This document shows, piece after piece, positions 14,401 to 26,106 of a stretch of 64,000 nt of DNA. The stretch is taken from NCBI GenBank assembly GCA_022578605.1, contig MU394161.1:18833-82832 (forward strand), given 5' to 3'. The position numbers were made by a program, and so were the translations under genes. The notes under the pieces are model-generated. The model had not been told where the DNA came from. It was given only the letters and a program-made list of their open reading frames with translations, and did no database searches. Source of the DNA: Camillea tinctor (Eukaryota > Ascomycota > Sordariomycetes > Xylariales > Xylariaceae). Numbering within the stretch: the first letter of the stretch is position 1; every line of letters begins with the position of its first letter.

Positions 14401-15600
14401 TGCTGTGCGGATGGGGCTTTAAGCAGCCGCGGCGGAATGACGAGATTCCTCTAATTTAGACTACCCCTAGCTAGCAGCCGTGGCCCTGGCTCACCTCTTG
14501 TGATAGTAGTAGCCACATCGATCGGGGGTAATGGCACACCACCGCCTGGATCGAATAACCTTGGCGACCTTAGGGACTGAGTTGATGGCCGGATTGAGAC
14601 ACAACAGCAAACGTAGTGTCACGTTTCTCCTACCCATTTGTCTGAAATCCTGGGGTTCTGGGATTCTGTGCAGTAATATGCCGGGGCGATAGAGAGATCC
14701 TGTGCCCAAAACCGTGAATTGGTGGGCCCTGGCAGGTATTATTTGGATACACAAGCTGCTGCCGGGACCGCAGCCGTGGATTTCTACATTGGATTGGAAA
14801 GGGGACTCAGCAGGCGGGTCAGCCCAAATGAGGATTCCGGAACCGTCGGGGGCTGCTCTCGGCACCTACATATCCTAGAGCTGGTCTTGCTGGTTGTGGA
14901 GACTTAAGGAAGATAAGTCCCGTCCAGGCCAAGTCCCCATACCTAGCCTCTCCTTTCTTACTCGGTGTGATAATTGTAGCAAGTGTCATCCGGCCCTTCT
15001 GAACGGGGGGTTTCTTGCGGAAGCGCCCGACTTGAACTATCAAGGTGAAGCGATAAACTGGACCCTCGTGCCGATTGATGGTCTAGACGGGCCAGCGAAG
15101 ATCATGGGATTTCCCGTTTATAAGCAGGTTACAGCGTCCCCCCTAGTTGGGTATGCAACGTTTGAGTGAACAGATGGTATAGCTCAGACAAGGCCTGTGG
15201 ATGGGGAGAGAGGTTGGCAGGGAAGTCTAGAAGTCTAGACCGTGTAGGCCACCATGAATGGCCATTCCGTTTGCTGTCAAGACGTTTTAGGCAAAGGGCA
15301 TGAGTGACCAGCTGGAGGCTCGGTTGGTCTAGTCTTATGGGTAAAAGGCGGGCACAGCATGCAGCCGGTTGACCCCGAAGAGTTTGTTTTGCGGTCAGTC
15401 GGTTTCTATGAACGAGTGATATGTAATCCTGCACTGCGGTCTTGCGTCTCGGACTGGGGGGTTTTGGGTAGGTAGGCACCGTGACTGAAGCCTCGGGACT
15501 GGTCTGCATTGCATGATGGGCAGCCAATCAGTGATGGCACAACCTGGATGTGGACAACCCTTGGGTACTCGAAGTAGTATCGAGCTCGTCAATTGGAGAA
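14401..15600. other. Locally GC-richer spacer with unrecognised open frames
   Basis: This part is visibly richer in G+C than the surrounding spacer and carries several 60-130 codon frames on both strands (for example 14491-14865 minus, 15129-15527 minus, 14894-15169 plus). None resembles a known family, and overlapping frames on both strands argue that most are chance. A small lineage-specific gene or a noncoding transcript cannot be excluded. Confidence 0.35.
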
Positions 15601-18465
15601 GAAGGGGAGAGAGAGAGCAAAAGAGAGGTCCTCTAGATGTGATATATCATGCACTGAGGTAACGGGCCCAGGTCTCAGATCGGTAAGATGGGGGAGGGAT
15701 GGGATGTGAGGGTCCAACTTTTGAGGCGACACAGATCCGCGGGAAACCAAGCTGATGATCAGATCAGAGACCAGTAAAACAGGTTGATTACCTAGATATG
15801 TATGTATTGTATGTACAATACCTGATGCCTGTGTAGTGTAGTTGAGGTGGGATGTCTCTCTTGTAATTCTACTTATTTGATGAGATGATAATATGATCTA
15901 TAATTGGTAGATACAGGTAACTTTAGGTAGGTATGTATATTGATATAATGTATCATTCCTTGAGGAGGTCAGTAATATCGTAGGTTATATATAATTGGTG
16001 TAGGTTAGTATGAAGCACAGAGAATAGGTATGTAAAGTTGTAAGTGTAAAGTAGATGTATGAAGATGAAGGAAAGATGGAATGGAATTCGTGAGTGGCCT
16101 GAGATTCGAATTGCTCTCAGTACCAAGTACCTAGGTTAACCTAATCTACACTAAGTATGTAGTGTAAGGTTAGGACTAGGGTCTACATAAACCTAGTAAG
16201 AGGTGTCTGTACCTCCCCCTATGTATGTACATACCCCCCTAAAACCTACTTATAGTGAGTATCTGAGTGTAAACCTTAGGAGGTCGGTCACCCAACGAGA
16301 AGGTAACAACCCCCCGTGTTACTGTGTCACATGCACTAGCACATTCTTTTTTCCCAGAGGTTTCAACCCCTACCCCCTAATGGGAAGTATGTATGTACTA
16401 GTGTAAGTAGTCCTCCGTAACTCTCACTGAAATAGGTAAAAACCTGGTCCACTACAGCTGATCCACCTTTCCCTGTCCTCTCTCTCTCTAGTCTTCCTCC
16501 CCTTCTTCTTAGGTCTTCTCGCAGCGAACGGTACTTTGGTACTCTCTACCTTACTCCGTACCCAGGTATTGAATTGCTGGGGCTTTTATCCAATGGATTC
16601 CCGCTCGCTCTACTTGTCCGCCTACCATGACCCGCCTATCCCGCCGATCTGGCCGGGGCGTTTTCTAAGGCGGAGTGGAACCGCACTGATTCTGGACCCT
16701 GCAAGCCCTGGCGGACGCCTCAGGGTCTTCTTCCGCTCTCTCAATGGAACCCTAACCTAGTAAGTTTATCATCATTATCGTCATTATCATCATCGCCGTC
16801 ACCCTCATTCAACCGCCCTATCCTCAGATTCTTCAACTCCGGACGGCTTGTCTCTTTTCGTATATGTAACTTATATGCAAGAAGTCACTGACGTGTCAAT
16901 CGTGTAGCAATCTAGAAATGGAATATGGCGATCGTTTTATTTCTTTTGTATTTTTTTTCTCTCTTTATGTTCAAGTCTAGTCTCTGGTATTTTAATGTTC
17001 CCTGGTTTTCGTTTAAAGTAACGTGTGTGTAAGTATTCATCAACAAAATACTACCTTACGAGCTTTAGTCCTCCCCCACCTGCGTACCCATTAAAGGAGG
17101 ATTAGGCGGGGGGAGAGATGAGGCGAGGCGATATTGATGTTCTTTGTCTTTCGTTTTTTTCTTTCTCTTACCAAGACACAACACAATCTCTTTCTATTTG
17201 TACCCATTCAGCTCTCAGCTGTCAACTTCCAGCTCCGAATCCCGAGGTATACTAACCAGTACCGTTCGGCGAACCGAATAAGTCAAGTCAAAGACAGTCA
17301 AGCCAAAACCAAAACTAATGCAATAACTTACTTAATAGGAATAAACTGTCTATGTATACAAATCTTTCCAATATGTGTGTTTTTCTCTCCCTTTTTTTTT
17401 CTTTCCCCTTTCCTTTCTTCTTTCCTCTCTCTTTTTAATCTATTTTTTTTTACCAAAAAAAAAACCAAAAAACTACGAATCTTCTAAATATCTAGACAAT
17501 AGTTCTTATCTGAATAACTTACCCCTTGTGTGTATATGAGTGTAGTAGTAATATACGTATATACATACCTATGTATATATAATCCCCCCCCTGGTTCCTT
17601 AGTTGTCTGTCTTGTTCATTCGGTACCAAGGATCATGAGCGTGATCGGCTCCCCCCCCCCCACAATGACTGCATCCAGATCCTGCCGTTGAACAGATTTA
17701 CAGATGTTACATCTATGGTACAATACTTATTCGGGGGTGGCGGGCGCCTGGGGCTATGGGTCCCCCTATATTGACAACCTAGCACCTTGTTACAAACCCA
17801 TTTTGTGACCTGGTTACGCCAATACTCATTACTTCATGTTAGTCCTTTTTTCTTACCATCATCATTCTTTTCTTTTCTTTTTTTTCTCCTTCCCTCTCTC
17901 CTGTCCACACTTGTCATTCGTTTATCTTTATTTCTGAGTTTCTAGAGGCTTGCTAGTAGCCTCCCCCCGTCCTTCCTTTCTAACTGGAAGGGGACTGGTC
18001 TAGACGGAAGTTCAAGCTAAGCGTATAAAAGGCGTTGAAGCAAGCTGCAAAGCATTGAACAAGTATTAAAGTCCAGACTGACCCACCCCCCATGGGCATC
18101 CACTCCCAATGACCCATTGTTGGTTTCCCATCCTATCTGATCTGGCGTACCGTATATTATTCGAATGCGGCGCCGTGTTAGTTTTATAGATTTCCGGTAT
18201 ATCTTCCTCTTCTGTTGTTCGGTCTACACACTTAGTCTTCTCTCTCATCCTTTCTCAGGTCCTCTTCTCTCTTCACTGTAAACATAGGAAGACTCCTATA
18301 AAGTGTTACTAGACACTCCTAGGAGCTTTCTCTCTGGGGAGATCGGTAGTGCTCCCATTGCTGCTGCTCATAGCAAGACCCCGACAAATCAACCTGGGTA
18401 TCTTGTTCTTGTTAGCTGTGCTGGGACATATATACTGTGGAGGAAGTCTGAATAATTCCGACGCA
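15601..18465. other. Intergenic, AT-rich, with pyrimidine tracts
   Basis: No gene is recognised. The stretch contains GTAGGTATGTA-type short repeats around 15790-16060 and long T/C-rich runs at 17150-17460 and 17860-17910. The end nearest 18465 should include the promoter and 5' leader of the plus-strand gene that follows. Confidence 0.55.
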
Positions 18466-19227
18466 ATGGCATATCATCCTCAACAAGGCGGCGGATCTTC
18501 TTTCCCCATGTTCTTCCCACAGCGTTCGACTCGTTCACCTCACCAGCACCCATCTCCTCCAGGCACGCGGGGATTTGCTCCGGAAGCAGCTTCATCAAGT
18601 TCATTCAGTCCTTTTCGAGAAAACCAATTTGACATCCTCGAGTGGTACCCGCAGTTCCAATCATGTGTTCGGTACTTCCTAGATCATGCACAATACGACG
18701 GGCCAATTCAAGCCATGGCGGCCTTCATAAACATCCAGCTTCCCTTCCAGAAATCACCCAATCCGATAGCTTCGTCAAGACTAGCAGGGTCATCTCCAGG
18801 AGTGCCGTCCCCTTCGTCACCAGCTGCGGGAAAACTTCCCATGCCGAACCAATTGCCTGCATGTGTCAGTCTAAACCCCTATATCCGACGGCTAGTAGCG
18901 ACTGGCTTTGATTTCCCAGGTGTTCTGCACGGGTTCTTCGGGGATAACTGGGCCTTGGGAATAGGCCATATCCACGAAGTCGAACGAAGGAACTACCTTT
19001 TCGCTGCCAAGAGCTCAAGTTGGCTCGACGTCAAGTCTCAATATGACATGCCGGATGGACAGAGCGTACCCTTTCTACGGCCGCTCCAGAACGTCACAGA
19101 AAAGGAGATTGTCAGCGCAGAGGCAAACTGGAGTCAATGGTTAGCAATGCAGGATTGGATGATTGGCCCACGGAATCCTGAAGTTGACAGGGACACGCAG
19201 ATTGTAGTTAAGGACGAAGACGATTAA
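18466..19227 (+). CDS. Conserved fungal protein of unknown function
   Basis: A single-exon frame of 253 residues from the ATG at 18466 (MAYHPQQ). An in-frame ATG at 18349 would add 39 residues including a hydrophobic stretch. I prefer the internal start because the added segment looks like a translated 5' leader, but this is not settled. The N-terminal 50 residues are low-complexity (Gly/Ser/Pro/Gln-rich). The rest looks like an ordered domain rich in Trp, Phe and Tyr (FDILEWYPQFQSCVRYFLDH), with a central Ser/Pro-rich loop and an acidic C-terminus. The composition and uninterrupted length support a real gene. I do not recognise its family with confidence and propose no function. Confidence 0.7.
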   Translation: MAYHPQQGGGSSFPMFFPQRSTRSPHQHPSPPGTRGFAPEAASSSSFSPFRENQFDILEWYPQFQSCVRYFLDHAQYDGPIQAMAAFINIQLPFQKSPNPIASSRLAGSSPGVPSPSSPAAGKLPMPNQLPACVSLNPYIRRLVATGFDFPGVLHGFFGDNWALGIGHIHEVERRNYLFAAKSSSWLDVKSQYDMPDGQSVPFLRPLQNVTEKEIVSAEANWSQWLAMQDWMIGPRNPEVDRDTQIVVKDEDD

Positions 19228-20484
19228 ACCACGATAGCATCAGGATGTCTTTTTTTCATTCCTTAAAGAAATGGTCTCGCATTGGCGGGCCTTCCATATC
19301 GGCTCTCTCCCGTTACTGTCTTATAAAGAAGGGAAAACTTGTACGGATAAAGTCCATGGTGTGGTTTTTTTTAAAGAAAAAAAAAAACTTATTATTACAT
19401 AGGAACGTAAACCGCTAGGAGCTGGCAAGGAGCCAAAACCATGGGGATTAAAGGGGGAGGGGGTTACAGGTCCACAGTACTGAAGCTCTTGAGGCATTAT
19501 ACTACAGAATGGATGGGTATTCATGGAAATGGTGATAATATGTTATTAGGAGTTTTTTTTCTTCTAGGGTAGACTCCTAGGGTTCTGGGTACACTTATGT
19601 GCATAAACAATCCAACATAGGGACCGGTATAGGTTAGGTTATTGTGTTATAGTATGAAGTTCTCCAAGACACAATGTTTGAAGCTATCTCTGTTAATTAG
19701 TACAGGTACCTAACCTAGGGAGGTATCATTGAAATCTCTATTCAACAGAACATGTAGTAACTTGAAACGATTGGTAGGTTTGTTCTTGTTCTGATTTTGA
19801 ATTCACAACTGCCTCTATTACCCACGCAGTTTAGGTTCTGGTCTGCAGCATACCTAGTTGTGATTGAGCAAGCTCATCTAAATCTAATACCTGTTGATGT
19901 AGTCTTAAAAGGGAACAACCCTGCTAGGTTAGGGAGATGGACAACCCCAAAAAAAAAGCTGACTGAAAACTGAAAAGGATGGGGGTTAAATATGGCCCAA
20001 GCTTCCCTTAGCTCCCTTAGCTCCCCTAGCTGCATAAGAGAGAAGGCCTAGAACGCACAGGCAACTAGGCAGGAATTAGGTTAAAAGATAATAGAGAGTT
20101 ACTTATCGATAACTGATAAGTGATTTATGACCGACAAAAGTCTCCAATTCTTCTCCAATCGCCCAGCCGTAGCCTTTTCCTCATCCTCAATTTATTCGTC
20201 GCTGAACTATCACCATCACCATCACCATCACTATTACCATTACCATTACCATTATTGTCATCATCAACTCCAACGTGAACCAACAAACCTATCCTATTTT
20301 TAAACCCAAACTTATATGCTTGCTATAATTGAGTCAGATTCAACCACAAATTGCAAACTCGTATGATCGATGAAACCCGAAACCCCGAAGCATTAAGTAG
20401 GGCCTAGGTAGGGGGGGTAGTAGTCCTATTGTCATTGCCGTGGCCGTGGTCGTGGTCGTGGCCGTTTCTATTATAAATAAGAAG
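19228..20484. other. Intergenic spacer upstream of MED5
   Basis: No gene is seen. It holds an A-rich run near 19372-19389, short direct repeats of TTAGCTCCC near 20008-20030, a hexamer-type repeat at 20209-20266, and a GGCCGTGGTCGT-type repeat directly before the MED5 start (20440-20465). The MED5 promoter must lie here. Confidence 0.6.
20209..20266. repeat. Simple repeat of CACCAT / TTACCA units
   Basis: Successive CACCAT units followed by TTACCA and TCATCA units, 220-275 bp upstream of the MED5 start codon. Confidence 0.8.
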
Positions 20485-23400
20485 ATGGAGATGGATGTGG
20501 AAACGGACTTTGGCACATACACGCCCAATTCGCTGGATTGCGACCACGAACACTCGCGAGAGAAGTGGGCTAAATTCGTGTCCCAATGTATATCCTCACG
20601 TCTCGATCCCGATACCTTCGATTCATACGTAGCCCTCCTTTGCTCGGAGCATCCCCTGCCTCCTGCCATTGTTGCCGATATCTGTCTTAGGCCTCAGTCT
20701 TCGAACCGCGAAAGCCTTGACCCCCGCGTGCCCCGATATCTTCAGGTGCTTACCACCCATAAGCTCGTTGATACACCCTCGATACTCAGGGCTCTGTACA
20801 AGTACTCGACATCCCACACCCAAGTCCAGAATGGGGGTAGCTCATCCCTTGAAACCCACCAGGATAAGGTCCCGTTGAGGTGGGGGAACTCTTATACTGC
20901 CGAGGAGGTTATCTTCTACCGGTTGTCCAAGGTTGTTAGACTAGGCACCGGTATACGGGATGCGAGCGATGCCATCGAGGTGTGCGAGCTCATGGCTAAG
21001 TGGCTGAATCTGTTCACCTCTGTTGCCGCAGCATTCGCCCAAGATGTTATTGGCCAGCTGCAGAGTTCTCAGCTTAGGGATGAGATGGAGGCTGCTCGTG
21101 CTGCATTTGTCATGTTGCTTCTCGGCATATGCGAGAACGAATTCGTGCTCCATGCTCTTAGCCGGCCCTTCGCTAAAGGTATGCTCGGACACAGTTGATA
21201 CGTGAATGCAGCACCATATCTAATACGATATTTAGGCGTTAGGAGAATGCTGTCGGAAAGCATTGCTAGTTTTGTCCCTTCGATACTCCAAAACTCATCA
21301 CAGATCGCCAGTCGTCTTGAGCTCTTCCGGACCGAAACACTTGCCTCATTTGAACCGGCCGGTAAGAAGAAGGAGGCTATGAACCCAGAAATCGATGATA
21401 TCGAGTCGTCTATGGCCCTAGACAATATAGCCATTCCCGAGTTGCCGGTGACTAACTCGAGAGCTGGCTTATATATATATTTGAATGCAGCGGTAAACTC
21501 ACTTCCTCCAGTCTTTTGGGTCTACATATAACTAAGTTACCCCCCTTTTAGCTCATCGGTCGTCCTCTTATCGACGATGATGTTCTATTCCACTATTTAC
21601 ACAACAGATATCAAGTATGCCATCGCTTCTTCTCTGTTTCTTGATCTGTTTTGTTGACTGGAATAGGGCGATATCCAATCCACGGCAATTGACCTGATAC
21701 TAGCATCCTTCGATGTTCTTGCCAATGCTGTATTCCGTAGCGAGGGACAGAAAGTTGGGCATTTGCTTCGATCTTATCTTATTAACAAACTCCCTTTGCT
21801 ACTGGCATCGCTGGCGCCATCTATGTTCCCTCCTCTGACACCCCAGTTCTGCATTTCTGAGGCTCTACGTCAAGTTGATACCAATGCCTTCCCAACGTTA
21901 TCGGCAATGTTTGATGACACCAACAACAATAATACCTTCACAGACAGTGTCCGCCAAGACTTTTGCTTTGCATGCTGTTTACATAACTTGATACCCGAGT
22001 CCAGCATCGAGGGGTTACTTGGCGAAATCACCTACCAGAGTCTACCACAAGGTGGTCGGTATGTCAAGGAGTCCCTTGTTGAAGAGTGCATGGCCGACCC
22101 GGAACGCATCCAAGGGTTGATTGGTGAATTGGACAACATGGATGGTAACGTCGGGGCCGTCTGCCAGGCCCTAACAGAGGTGAGTTTTTATCCGATTTCA
22201 CTTGAAATCTGCCCAGCTAACATAACACAGGTAATAGGCCGACTTTCGAGCAACAAAGAGACCATGTCTCTGAAAATGCTATGTAGTCAACTTGCTAAGA
22301 AACCATTATCCTTGGATGTATTGCTTCTGTTCAACAAGCCAGCTGCTATCTTATATCCACTTTGCGAATTACTCGATAACTGGCGGTATGACGAGGATCA
22401 AGGGGAGTATCAGCCCGTCTACGAGGAATTTGGGTCTATCCTGCTCCTCGTATTGGCTTTCGTTTTTAGATACAACCTTTCCCCTACCGACCTTGGCATT
22501 CGATCTCCGGAGTCTTTCATCGCTAAGTTACTTATCAGGGGGCAGCTGAGCAAGCCACTGGATGAGTTGGCGGACCAGGAAAAAGGTCATTTGGACGGGT
22601 GGATCCATGGCCTCTTTGATTCTGAAGCTGGTGGCTTATGTGATGAGTTGATGTCCTCATGCCCTCCGCAGGACTTTTACCTCCTTATTCCCACCCTGTT
22701 TCAAAATATTGTGCTGGCTTTTGGCACAAATTACCTTAGCGAAGAAAACTTGAAAACCGGTATCGAGTGTAAGCAACGAGAGACATGAACTGGACGATAA
22801 GAAGCTAATCAGTGAATAGATCTTGTTGATATATTCCTTCTCCCTTCCCTGGTAATGGCGATCACATTCATGTCCATTCAGCTCTGGACAGACAGGCCGC
22901 ACGATCAGAAAGCAATAATTAGAATACTTCAATTAATACTGCTAACGAAGCAGGGGTCAGACGAGGCACAAACCATGCTCACGGCAGTGATTAATATCAT
23001 AGCAAAACCACTAGAGCATTCTCTTAGAGCCTACCAACGACAAGATCCTAAAAGCCAAGAGATTGAACCGCTACTCAAGGCGATTAAAGACAACATTCGT
23101 CTCTCGCGACGAACTGGAGGGGCAGGGCATAATGAATTGGAGGCATGGACAGGCACTTCCAACGGGGGGCTCGCTGCTTCAGTCCGGCATACGATTGACA
23201 ACTTTGTACAATGGAGCCTTCACCCTGACACCAATGTTATGCCCACTTCATACACGCATAGACAAATTCTTGCTGCCCTTAGAATTCTAGGAGCGAAGAG
23301 ACTATTGTATTTGATCCTAGACGAAGTTAAGCACCAATCCGAAGCGGGTAATGGGAGTATTGTGCTTGATATAGTCACTTCTCTTATATGCGCTCCAGAT

Positions 23401-23868
23401 GTAACGAACGTGCCACCACCGCCCATGATGGCGTTGCTCGTGGATCCCAACCATCCGCCCGTACCACAACAAACACGGATTTCTCTCCGGACGGCCTTAA
23501 AACATGAAGCGGAGAATTTTAAATCAATACAAAAGACAGATCCCGCAATGGCCGAGATGATCATTCGATTATATCGAAGGGTCGAGACACAGCTTCTCAT
23601 GCCTGAACCTACTGAGGCAATGCTTCACGATGGTCTAGGCTTAGAGCTGAACGAAAACGCAGCGGCCATCAACGACGCTATTGCAGCCGCGCAGAACGAT
23701 GGCTTAGTGTCGCATGATGGTAACATGAGCTTTGGGGGAGGTGACATCAATCTAGGAGGAGGGGGGGAATCGGCTGGTGGCTCGCTCGACTTCGGTCCTG
23801 AGGACGGATTCTTCGGTAGTTTAACAGATGGGGATACAGATTTGCTAACTGGATGGGAGTTATCCTAG
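20485..23868 (+). CDS. MED5: Mediator of RNA polymerase II transcription subunit 5
   Basis: Six exons (20485-21178, 21236-21492, 21552-21614, 21667-22179, 22231-22768, 22820-23868) give 1037 residues, close to the usual length of about 1000 for fungal Med5/Nut1. All phases close. The product is a tail-module Mediator subunit in the nucleus that links regulators to RNA polymerase II. Recognition rests on the overall sequence: an N-terminal helical region (REKWAKFVSQCISSRLDP), LFxTxTLASFEP-type and FVPSI segments, a Pro-rich stretch with NVPPPPMMALLVDP, and a Gly/Asp-rich C-terminus ending LTGWELS. I chose the ATG at 20485 over one at 20440 because the extra 15 residues are a valine run encoded by a simple repeat. 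The fourth intron (22180-22230, 51 bp) has no stop and keeps frame, so its removal is the less certain part of the model. Confidence 0.88.
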
Positions 23869-24123
23869 GGGCTGGGTGCTATGGATTGGAATTGCTTTGT
23901 CTTAAAACATGATACCTGTCACAGCGATTATTGTATATAAACCACACTATACAGTCAGCTTATTGAATAACAAAATACAATGCGTCCTAGCCGGACCGGG
24001 ACTGGGATAGGAAGAGCGAGCGTAAATACATCCCGCATCTGAATCTCGTAACAAAATCAAAACTACAACTTCATCGCATTGCAACTGGCTTCTCTAGGAG
24101 CGCTTTGGGAAGCGGAGAACATA

Positions 24124-25158
24124 TCAATCCCAACTCCCCAGCGTAAACTGCGCATTACACATATTCGTCAACTCCCAGTCCTCGGCTCCCATCTCGCCCA
24201 TCATCCCCTCATCGCCCTTATCCCCACACAAACCCGCGATAAACATAGTAGCCATGAAGTGGTCGTCCGTCGCGTGCGCATCCCGATAGCGCGGGTGCTT
24301 CATCAAGCTCACGACCTTCCGTCTCAGCCCGGGGCCGCCCACCGGCCTCCTGCCCCGCACCACCTGCCCGCCCGCCGCCCTCTCGCGCGGCACATCGTCC
24401 TCGTGCCCCGGGCAGAAGCAACACAGCACCTCGTGCCGGAAGTCCAGCGCCCACGGCTCCGGCGGCGCGACCTGCGCGAAGTTGTCCCGGTACCGCAGCA
24501 TCGGCCCCCACACGTTGCGGTACAGGTTGTGCACGCTGCCCCCCGAGCCGACGAGCAGCGTCTTCTCCGCCCGCGCGCGCAGCGGGCGCAGAGCCGCCCC
24601 CACGCTCACGTGGAAGTGCGCGTCGTACCGCGCGTTCGCGCTCACGATGGTGGCCGGCGGGCAGCCCGAGGGGAACATCCGGATCAGGACCAGGTACGTG
24701 TCGTGGATCCAGTCGAACGACGGGTCCCCGCGGTTCGGGATCCCGGCGCGGCTGAGGAGCGCCTGGATCCGCGCCGCGAAGGGGAGGTCCGGCGTCAGCG
24801 CGTACGAGACGTACTTGGATGGGTGCACGTACGCGACGGGGGATTTGCCCGGGGAGGGGTTCGTGGATATGAGGACGCCCGGGAGGGTGGTGGACCAGTG
24901 GGCGCCCTGGGATGGGTTAGTGAGGAGAGGGAGAGGGGGGGGGCGGGGGCTATGGATATCGAGGGGGGGTAAGGTGATGGGGATTAGATGTAAACTTACC
25001 ATGATAACAACGTGCTCTATTCCATGTGCCAGCGCTTCATCGCCCATCTTCTTCCAGTATGTTGCCGAGGCACTCTCCTCGCCCAGCATCATCGTGCTCC
25101 CGTGCGAAAAGAGATGCACAGGCGCCATAGGGCCCTCTTCTCGTTTAGTGACGGCCAT
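24124..25158 (-). CDS. LigB-type class III extradiol ring-cleavage dioxygenase
   Basis: Two exons (25158-25000 and 24906-24124) give about 313 residues. The family (4,5-DOPA/protocatechuate-type extradiol dioxygenases) opens catechol-type rings using a metal held by histidines. Supporting motifs are the N-terminal HLFSHGSTMMLGEES, the central HFHVSVGAALRPLRARAE, and the C-terminal HATDDHFMATMFIAG with its conserved histidines. The 93-bp intron is stop-free and in frame, but it encodes a Pro/Leu run and has good GTAAGT and CCCAG borders, so I splice it. Between the ALDFRHEV segment and GGPGLRRKVVSLMKHP lies a divergent Cys/Arg/Gly-rich piece that does not look like the family. The coding sequence is very GC-rich compared with neighbouring MED5. 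It is convergent with MED5, with 255 bp between stop codons. Confidence 0.78.
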   Translation of the reverse strand: MAVTKREEGPMAPVHLFSHGSTMMLGEESASATYWKKMGDEALAHGIEHVVIMVSLHLIPITLPPLDIHSPRPPPLPLLTNPSQGAHWSTTLPGVLISTNPSPGKSPVAYVHPSKYVSYALTPDLPFAARIQALLSRAGIPNRGDPSFDWIHDTYLVLIRMFPSGCPPATIVSANARYDAHFHVSVGAALRPLRARAEKTLLVGSGGSVHNLYRNVWGPMLRYRDNFAQVAPPEPWALDFRHEVLCCFCPGHEDDVPRERAAGGQVVRGRRPVGGPGLRRKVVSLMKHPRYRDAHATDDHFMATMFIAGLCGDKGDEGMMGEMGAEDWELTNMCNAQFTLGSWD

Positions 25159-26106
25159 CGTGTCTTTTATGAGGTGATTTTTTTTCCCTTTATAAGTGTT
25201 CAAGATCACTTGAAGCACAATACTTGTATGGCTGTTGTTCCCTGGTGGAAGAGCTTCGGGAGCCTAAGTGTTAGAGCTAGGTGAACCGTTATTGATAGGT
25301 ACTCTGAGTCCGTGTTCTGGCTCTTTAGGGAAGCAAAGTTTAATGTTTAATAAGTATATAATGAAGGTGTAGTTAAGAATGCAAAGACAGATGTGTATAA
25401 CTTCGTGTATATCTGCGGCAAACTAGGCTTACACGAACTCATGGCATGAACCACAATGGCTCTCTCGTAGCCCAGCTCCCAGTTCATGGCAATTACGCCG
25501 CGGATTTATCCATCTAAGTATATAGAAATAAAGATAGCCTCTCATAACCCCATTAAACTCCAAACTCAGAAACGTATCATATTATCTAGGATGCGGTATC
25601 GTATACATCGGGTCGGTGGTTAGCTAAAGCCCGTCAGCTATTTCCCATGCCAGAGTGTCGCGGCTCCGCGTGGGGGATGATAGATGTAAGTGGTTATGGA
25701 GATTCCGGAATGGTGGGCGGACTAGGGTGCTATAGTGATTTACAAATCGTATAGGAATCAGGGGACTTAGCTCCCCCAGGACTTGGCATGGTTTTGATGA
25801 CGTTCTCCCCCTCCCCCACCGGGACTGGACCGGCAGGTGTTTATAGCTTAATCCCAACATCGTATCTGATCGTGACAAGTAATATAACGTCTCGTATAGT
25901 CTTTGGTGGTTATTGCTTAGCTTATGACAATCAACCATGCCACTCAGGGGCTGAGAGTTCATCCATATAGGAGAAGAAGGTGGTTTGTAGGCTCGAGAAT
26001 TATATGCGTGTTCTTGTAGATCATTCTCAGTAATTTACATAGGTTATACCTTTACCTAACGCACCACTATGAAGTTATTATACTAATCGGAACTGTCGTT
26101 ATACAC
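25159..26106. other. Intergenic between two minus-strand genes
   Basis: No gene is recognised. It should contain the promoter of the dioxygenase gene (near 25159-25400) and the 3' end of the ALDH-like gene. A few short open frames have no family resemblance. Confidence 0.6.
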
